Positions 4,373 through 7,519 of a DNA stretch of 7,519 nt are shown here, piece by piece; position 1 is the first letter of the stretch, and each line of letters opens with the position of its first letter. Source of the DNA: Cytophagales bacterium (GTDB lineage Bacteria > Bacteroidota > Bacteroidia > Cytophagales > Cyclobacteriaceae); the NCBI GenBank assembly GCA_029262935.1, contig JAJCYK010000504.1:1-7519 (forward strand), in the 5' to 3' direction. The position numbers were made by a program, and so were the translations under genes. The notes beneath the pieces were generated by a model. It made no database searches. It worked only from the letters and a program-made list of their open reading frames with translations, and was not told where the DNA came from.

Positions 4373-4780
4373 GTGAAAAAACTCTTAATAATCTTACTAC
4401 TCCTCCCTAACGTCGCATTTGCCCATATAAGCCCGCAAGAACTTTTAACATGCACAAACTCATTTAGAACCGAAAACGTGAAATTAGACCCTATCCTGTC
4501 GTACGTGGCGCGCATCAGAGCTAGAGACATGGTTGTGAATGACTATTTTGCACATAAAAACCCAATAACAGGGTTGGGCGCAGGTAACATTTTGGACAAA
4601 ATAGAGTACAATTGGAAACGAGGAGGCGAGAATTTGGCACGAAGATTTAAAAACGCAGATGATGTTTGCAGGGCATGGATGGATAGCCCTACGCACAAAG
4701 ACAATATACTAGGTGATTACGAAAGAGTGGGCTTCGCGGTTAGAGGGGATTTGGTTGTACAAATATTTTCAACGCCCTAG
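4373..4780 (+). CDS. Secreted CAP/SCP-domain protein
   Basis: The 135-aa product begins at GTG 4373, four bases after the previous stop. A classic signal peptide (KK, then LLIILLLLPNVAFA) would be cut after Ala17. The rest is one CAP (cysteine-rich secretory, antigen 5, PR-1) domain of near-minimal size: helix PQELLTCTNSFR, DYFAHKNP with His61, GENLA with Glu86, and AWMDSPTHKDNIL with His108, followed by VGFAV and VVQIF. These are the family's conserved cavity His/Glu residues. Cys27 and Cys99 could pair. Bacterial CAP proteins are exported or cell-surface factors of largely unclear chemistry. It ends in TAG exactly where CAP domains normally end, which shows that TAG acts as a stop here. Its presence beside phage genes suggests cell-surface action or host modification. 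Confidence 0.85.
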   Translation: MKKLLIILLLLPNVAFAHISPQELLTCTNSFRTENVKLDPILSYVARIRARDMVVNDYFAHKNPITGLGAGNILDKIEYNWKRGGENLARRFKNADDVCRAWMDSPTHKDNILGDYERVGFAVRGDLVVQIFSTP

Positions 4781-4806
4781 AAGCCTTTATTTCTTAACAA
4801 AAATCT

Positions 4807-5052
4807 ATGCCACACAAATATCTTACGCCTTACCAATGAAGGAAAGAACGCGCCAAAATAGGTGTTAAGCTTGAAATGAGAGATAAGAAGTTTAGACTTG
4901 ATCAAGTAAATAATAACAAAAATATTTATGGAAAAAGACATAATGAAGTTGTTCAAGAAGTATCTAATAATAAACAGAAAGTCCGGGAATCCAGCAACTC
5001 TGGAGGAGCTAAGAAAACTTATTTTGCGCCTGAGGGAGTTTGCGGATCATGA
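4807..5052 (+). pseudogene. Possible decayed small gene with one in-frame TGA
   Basis: The frame starts with ATG (MPHKYLTPYQ), hits TGA at 4837-4839, then continues RKERAKIGVKLEMRDKKF and on to a second TGA at 5050. The first 35 residues look protein-like (basic, LTPYQ-RKERAKIG), and the start context ACAAAAATCT-ATG matches other starts here. The part after 4928 overlaps a better small gene in another frame. It is either a broken gene, a recoded TGA, or chance. A second ATG in frame lies at 4876. Low confidence. Confidence 0.25.
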
Positions 5053-5059
5053 GAATTGA
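4928..5059 (+). CDS. Small helical protein, 43 aa, unknown function
   Basis: An ATG frame (MEKDIMKLFKKYLIINRKSG and on) ends in TGA three bases before the convergent M23 gene's stop. The sequence predicts two amphipathic helices (residues 2-16 and 23-40, NPATLEELRKLILRLREFAD) joined by a short RKSGNP turn, which suggests a real small protein. No SD. Between the CAP gene end and this ATG (4781-4927) I see only the doubtful broken frame and no clear terminator. Confidence 0.45.
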   Translation: MEKDIMKLFKKYLIINRKSGNPATLEELRKLILRLREFADHEN

Positions 5060-5061
5060 TA

Positions 5062-5625
5062 TTACTTTTTTGTTCGCAACCAGTCAGGATATGGAATCTT
5101 CTTTATTTTTTTAATTGGAGATTTAAGCCATGTTGGTTCGGGGATTCCTTTTTGAACTCCATCATAAGAGATGTTGTACTTTTTGTATAAGAATTTCAAT
5201 CTCTTAACTGGATTAGTGTTGTAGCCTTTGAAGTTCCACAGCTTACGCCACATAATATTATCTTCCAAATTAACAGGTCGCCGTGTAATCACTTCCAGAT
5301 GAAGATGTGGGCGGCTTGACCGAATGCCTGTATTTCCTGTTATGCCTAAAAGTTCACCTCTTTTTACATGATCATTAACTTTCACTCGATTAGATTTCAT
5401 GTGGGCAAAAACCCAAATGTCACCTGTTGAGGCGTGCAGAAGATAAATACATCTCCCCATCTCCAATTGCCTTGGAGCAATCTTAACAACGTACCCAGTC
5501 ACAGGACTCGGCAAACTCTCATACGTGTAATCGTGATCGGTTCCAGTATGACCTTTTGAAACGTTATACCACCTATGCTTCCGGCGGTATCTATTGATTA
5601 CCTTGGATTGCAATATGTGTTTCAT
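5062..5625 (-). CDS. M23-family (LytM-like) metallopeptidase
   Basis: The 187-aa protein (start at 5625) has the zinc peptidase core: His26 and Asp30 in GHTGTD, a beta-rich PVTGYVVKIA region, His75 in VFAHM, GELLGITGNTG (90-100), and His107/His109 in PHLHLEV. Such enzymes cut peptide cross-links in peptidoglycan. No signal peptide is present with this start, so export would be by holin, by the virion, or on lysis. The C-terminus has two copies of an IPxPxWL motif (161-167 and 177-183) around a Lys-rich linker, perhaps wall-binding. The frame is open up to an ATG at 5739, but that would overlap the divergent gene, and a promoter with TACAAT six bases before the 5625 ATG fixes the shorter, leaderless start. 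Convergent with the + genes to its left. Confidence 0.85.
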   Translation of the reverse strand: MKHILQSKVINRYRRKHRWYNVSKGHTGTDHDYTYESLPSPVTGYVVKIAPRQLEMGRCIYLLHASTGDIWVFAHMKSNRVKVNDHVKRGELLGITGNTGIRSSRPHLHLEVITRRPVNLEDNIMWRKLWNFKGYNTNPVKRLKFLYKKYNISYDGVQKGIPEPTWLKSPIKKIKKIPYPDWLRTKK

Positions 5626-5631
5626 GCCTCC

Positions 5632-5660
5632 ATTGTAGCAAACAAAACACCCGTTGACAA
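5632..5660 (-). promoter_or_regulatory. Leaderless promoter of the M23 gene
   Basis: On the minus strand, TTGTCA (5660-5655), a 17-bp spacer and TACAAT (5637-5632) are followed after six bases by the ATG at 5625. Transcription should therefore start at the start codon. GGAGGC between the -10 box and ATG looks like an SD but would not be in the RNA. Confidence 0.75.
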
Positions 5661-5681
5661 TTAAATGCCCACAGGTGTAAT
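5654..5681 (+). promoter_or_regulatory. Divergent promoter for the ORF6C-like gene
   Basis: TTGACA at 5654-5659, a 16-bp spacer and TGTAAT at 5676-5681. Its -35 box shares five bases with the -35 box of the minus-strand M23 promoter, so polymerase can occupy only one at a time. The -10 lacks the conserved second A, so it is likely weaker. The leader would be about 26 nt. Confidence 0.55.
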
Positions 5682-5683
5682 GT

Positions 5684-5704
5684 GTTATTAGCTTATTTAA
5701 TAAC
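5684..5704. promoter_or_regulatory. Palindrome, candidate operator at the regulator's transcription start
   Basis: GTTATTA (5684-5690), a 7-base spacer, and TAATAAC (5698-5704) form a perfect 7-bp inverted repeat. It covers the expected transcription start of the + strand promoter and lies 9 bases before the ATG of a DNA-binding protein, the usual place for an autoregulatory operator. It is AT-rich, so chance is not excluded. Confidence 0.45.
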
Positions 5705-5713
5705 ATCCACATC

Positions 5714-6322
5714 ATGACACAAGACATCAAAACTTTCAAGAACGACTCAGATTATATGTGGGTTCGGGACTTTGCCAAACAATTAGGCATTACAGGCTCT
5801 GCAATTTCACACTGGCTAAAAAAACACCCAGACTTAAAACACGAATATGCTAAGTATTTCGGGAGGAGACTTTACATACACAAGAATATGTTGACCAGAT
5901 ACATTACTAGAAAAGGCACAAGCGGACAGACTGACGATGAAGTAACTTCATCAATGCTCAAAGCTAAAGATAAAGTGGCAGAGAAAGCTAATCTTACACC
6001 TATCCAGGCATTGTTAAGTGCAGTACAGCAAATGGCAACAATGGAACAAAACTTTTCTGAATTAAAACAAGAAATTCAAGAGGTTAGACAGATCGCTACC
6101 GAAGCTCCACCAGAGCATATTACAAATCCACAACGCGAATACCTAAACGAACGTGTCCGCAACTACTCAGCTCAAACAGAGATTCCTTACTGGAGAATAT
6201 GGAACAACCTACATAACGCTGTTGGGAAACCCAGCATCAACGAATATGAGTTCACTGATTACAAACTCGCCATGCATCATTTAAGAAAATGGTACAAAGC
6301 TTCCGGAATATCTTATAATTAA
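5714..6322 (+). CDS. ORF6C-like phage regulatory (antirepressor-type) DNA-binding protein
   Basis: The 202-aa protein has an N-terminal DNA-binding region at about residues 14-62: WVRDFAKQLGITGSAISHWL is a helix-turn-helix, followed by HPDLKHEYAKYFGRRLYIHK, which looks like the wing or the modified-helix segment seen in phage KilA-N/antirepressor N-termini. Residues 95-130 form a likely coiled coil (PIQALLSAVQQMATMEQNF, SELKQEIQEVRQIA) for dimers. Residues 137-193 (ITNPQREYLNERVRNYS, IPYWRIWNNLHNAVG, YEFTDYKLAMHHL) match the pattern of the phage ORF6C C-terminal domain. Role: transcription control of early or lysogeny genes, plausibly including the divergent M23 gene. No SD; the start follows an operator-like palindrome. 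Confidence 0.75.
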   Translation: MTQDIKTFKNDSDYMWVRDFAKQLGITGSAISHWLKKHPDLKHEYAKYFGRRLYIHKNMLTRYITRKGTSGQTDDEVTSSMLKAKDKVAEKANLTPIQALLSAVQQMATMEQNFSELKQEIQEVRQIATEAPPEHITNPQREYLNERVRNYSAQTEIPYWRIWNNLHNAVGKPSINEYEFTDYKLAMHHLRKWYKASGISYN

Positions 6323-6325
6323 GCC

Positions 6326-6355
6326 TTGACAATTTCCGGTGACATATGTTATAAG
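6326..6355 (+). promoter_or_regulatory. Promoter for the tiny membrane protein gene
   Basis: TTGACA at 6326-6331, an 18-bp spacer and TATAAG at 6350-6355, with TGT directly before it (extended -10). It begins right after the stop of the ORF6C-like gene. The expected leader is about 19 nt, with no SD. Confidence 0.7.
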
Positions 6356-6380
6356 TAGCTCTTATTTTTAACAAGACTCT

Positions 6381-6548
6381 ATGTACAAAGCATTCAAAGC
6401 CTTAGTCTACGAATTAGACTGGAGAGAAAACGAAACCGCCTACTATGTGTGGGGATGCATAGGTTTATGGATCCTCGTATCAGTAGTATTTCATATGATG
6501 GGTGTTGAATCCAGTGGAGACTACATGATGGAAGTTGCTGGAAATTAA
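6381..6548 (+). CDS. Small single-pass membrane protein, 55 aa
   Basis: It starts with ATG about 25 bases after a good -10 box and ends in TAA. Residues 1-20 are charged (MYKAFKALVYELDWRENETA), then one hydrophobic segment spans about residues 21-40 (YYVWGCIGLWILVSVVFHMM), and a short acidic tail follows. It has its own promoter, which supports a real gene despite its size. Family unknown. Its stop codon abuts the stop of the convergent polyprotein gene with no intervening base, so no room is left for a terminator between them. Confidence 0.65.
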   Translation: MYKAFKALVYELDWRENETAYYVWGCIGLWILVSVVFHMMGVESSGDYMMEVAGN

Positions 6549-6866
6549 TTATCTACTGGCAAGATAATCCGCAAACGCTTCATACTCCTTGTTTGTCATG
6601 CCATCAATTAGTTCTTGAGCTTTCTCTCTTTCCCCACTAGCTTTTAATTGCCTAATCTTTTCTACATAAGCAGGAGCTCTTGCTGCAATTGGAGCTTTTC
6701 GGATTGCTTTTACCAACGGATCCACCTTCGCTTCCTTAACGAGCTTTTCGAATTTGTCGTAAACATTATCATCCATCCCGTCAATAACCTTCTGAGCTCC
6801 TTTAAGATCTCCTTCTGCTTTCAATCTTTTTACTTCTTCATAAGCTTTTTTAGCATCCTTTGTCAC
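6549..6866 (-). CDS. Polyprotein C-terminal helical repeat segment, 105 aa, after an in-frame TAG
   Basis: If translated separately it would start at GTG 6866. It lies in the same frame as the larger gene to its right, three sense codons beyond that gene's TAG (6876-6878). The protein has two copies of a helical unit: EVKRLKAEGDLKGAQKVIDG with MDDNVYDKF (11-39) and EKIRQLKASGEREKAQELID with GMTNKEYEAF (69-98). From memory, (RLK-AGD--AQ-IVD-L-DEEY) units of this kind close very large phage polyproteins, so this is most simply the end of the same polyprotein, made by read-through of TAG or cut off by a mutation. No convincing SD precedes the GTG (GAGAAG lies too close). Confidence 0.65.
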   Translation of the reverse strand: MTKDAKKAYEEVKRLKAEGDLKGAQKVIDGMDDNVYDKFEKLVKEAKVDPLVKAIRKAPIAARAPAYVEKIRQLKASGEREKAQELIDGMTNKEYEAFADYLASR

Positions 6867-6875
6867 CTTCTCGCT

Positions 6876-7519
6876 CTATGTAGCTGAATCCTTCCTCCCC
6901 TCCTCTAATACGTCCAGCACTCCTTGGTCTTCTCCTCCAACACCCTTCGGCCTTTTCTTCTTCCCTCCGGATAATGCATACGGCGTGTATATCAACCTCC
7001 TTATGTCTTCTGTCTCTCCTGTTAATAATTCAGCAGCTCCAGTAGCAACCGTCTTAAAAGGTTTATAAGGAGCTCCTACGAATTTTGATCCTGCCTCTGC
7101 CATTTCATCTACTGTGTCCCAAACATCTTCTGGCGTAATATCCTCAGATTTTACTAGCTTCACCACTTTATCCATAGCATCCAACATATCATCCACGGCC
7201 ATTAATGGACCAGGAGTTACTGATCCCCCAAACCTGTCAGCTCCAGAGAAGACACTAGCGACTGCACTAAATGCATTTCCAGCCCATAAAATACCATTGA
7301 GTGGACCAAGAAGATTAGCTTTTAACTGATTCTCAGCTCTATATTCAAAAGCATCTGCTGTAAGTTGAAACATTGATGGAAGTAGAGACCATGAAACATA
7401 CAGCTTTTTAAGATTCTCCATCTTGCTTCCTCTTCCATATTTAAGATTCCTTACTGCCCCACTTGCAATTCTGTAGTATTGATTCTGTGAGGTTTGAAAC
7501 ATAGTTGCTAGTTTTCCCC
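6876..7519 (-). CDS. C-terminal part of a large phage polyprotein (partial, runs off the edge)
   Basis: The frame is open through the right edge of the window (GKLATMFQTSQ...), so the Met at 7502 is probably internal. Visible content: QNQYYRIASGAVRNLKYGRG, a segment LLPSMFQLTADAF, then a hydrophobic stretch GPLNGILWAGNAFSAVASVF likely to be membrane-associated, a helical acidic part (DITPEDVWDTVDEMAEAGSK), and a Pro/Lys/Gly-rich tail. I recall the combination (LLPS-FQ-AD-F, then LLGPLNGI) at the C-terminal end of giant multidomain phage proteins carried by phages and proviruses; this is memory, not a search. Such proteins are packaged and may act early in infection. The frame ends in TAG, after which it continues in frame with the repeat segment. 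Opposite strand to most neighbours, so it starts a separate operon. Confidence 0.65.
   Translation of the reverse strand, partial: GKLATMFQTSQNQYYRIASGAVRNLKYGRGSKMENLKKLYVSWSLLPSMFQLTADAFEYRAENQLKANLLGPLNGILWAGNAFSAVASVFSGADRFGGSVTPGPLMAVDDMLDAMDKVVKLVKSEDITPEDVWDTVDEMAEAGSKFVGAPYKPFKTVATGAAELLTGETEDIRRLIYTPYALSGGKKKRPKGVGGEDQGVLDVLEEGRKDSAT

Noticed and set aside
4778..4780. Genome-wide TAG reassignment (code 15)
   Set aside because: The CAP gene ends with TAG exactly where the domain should end, and reading on gives nothing protein-like.
4807..5052. TGA read as Trp or Gly (code 4 or 25)
   Set aside because: Several genes end in TGA within ATGA overlaps with the next start, so TGA works as a stop; only one doubtful frame would need recoding.
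5626..5739. Longer N-terminus for the M23 gene starting at 5739
   Set aside because: It would overlap the divergent gene and run through that gene's promoter; a well-spaced promoter fixes the start at 5625.
7114..7329. Plus-strand frame over the polyprotein end
   Set aside because: Ser/Thr/Pro-rich antisense shadow with no start signals.
1..7519. CRISPR array or insertion sequence
   Set aside because: No regularly spaced repeats, no transposase and no terminal inverted repeats with target duplications other than the HNH cassette.

Overview
The window is about 7.5 kb of compact, AT-rich DNA that reads as an accessory or replication-side region of a bacteriophage (or integrated phage). The evidence is a lone sigma-70 region-4 protein, a DNA cytosine methyltransferase broken up by an HNH homing-type endonuclease, an ORF6C-type phage regulator, three cell-wall or secreted enzymes or enzyme-like proteins (lysozyme-like, CAP, M23), many tiny genes in overlapping ATGA/TGA arrangements, and the C-terminal end of a very large phage polyprotein at the right edge. 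Promoters that can be seen are canonical sigma-70 (TTGACA/TATAAT). Almost no gene has a Shine-Dalgarno sequence, and two genes have their start codon where transcription should begin (leaderless). TGA, TAA and TAG all appear to end ordinary genes, so the code looks standard. The host cannot be identified; lack of SD, leaderless starts and this gene mix would fit phages of uncultivated small-genome bacteria such as the Patescibacteria, but that is inference.

Left part (1-555): two tiny membrane proteins, then a highly structured RNA of about 218 nt. It is closed by a 22-position inverted repeat and contains unmistakable tRNA pieces (a Leu-type D-arm, a consensus T-arm, and a seven-base loop reading U-UAA-AA), but in an order that does not form a normal tRNA.

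Middle part (585-4780), all on the + strand: a membrane-anchored lysozyme-like protein, a sigma region-4 protein, a protein of unknown function, then the cytosine methyltransferase locus. An HNH endonuclease cassette of 524 bp sits exactly inside motif I of the methyltransferase. It is flanked by an 8-bp direct repeat GGAGGCTT, has its own leaderless promoter, and ends with a strong SD and a synonymously recoded copy of the first codons of the methyltransferase. A 6-bp insertion then puts a TAA stop into the repaired motif I. The body of the methyltransferase also encodes a second, apparently conserved protein in the +2 frame (221 aa). Downstream are one gene of unknown function and three very small genes, joined by short overlaps or gaps, and a secreted CAP-domain protein.

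Right part (4781-7519): a small gene, then a divergent pair (M23 endopeptidase on the minus strand; ORF6C-like regulator on the plus strand) driven by promoters that share the same -35 bases and with a palindrome at the regulator's likely transcription start. A tiny membrane protein follows, with its own promoter. It meets, stop codon against stop codon, the minus-strand polyprotein end, which is split by a single in-frame TAG.
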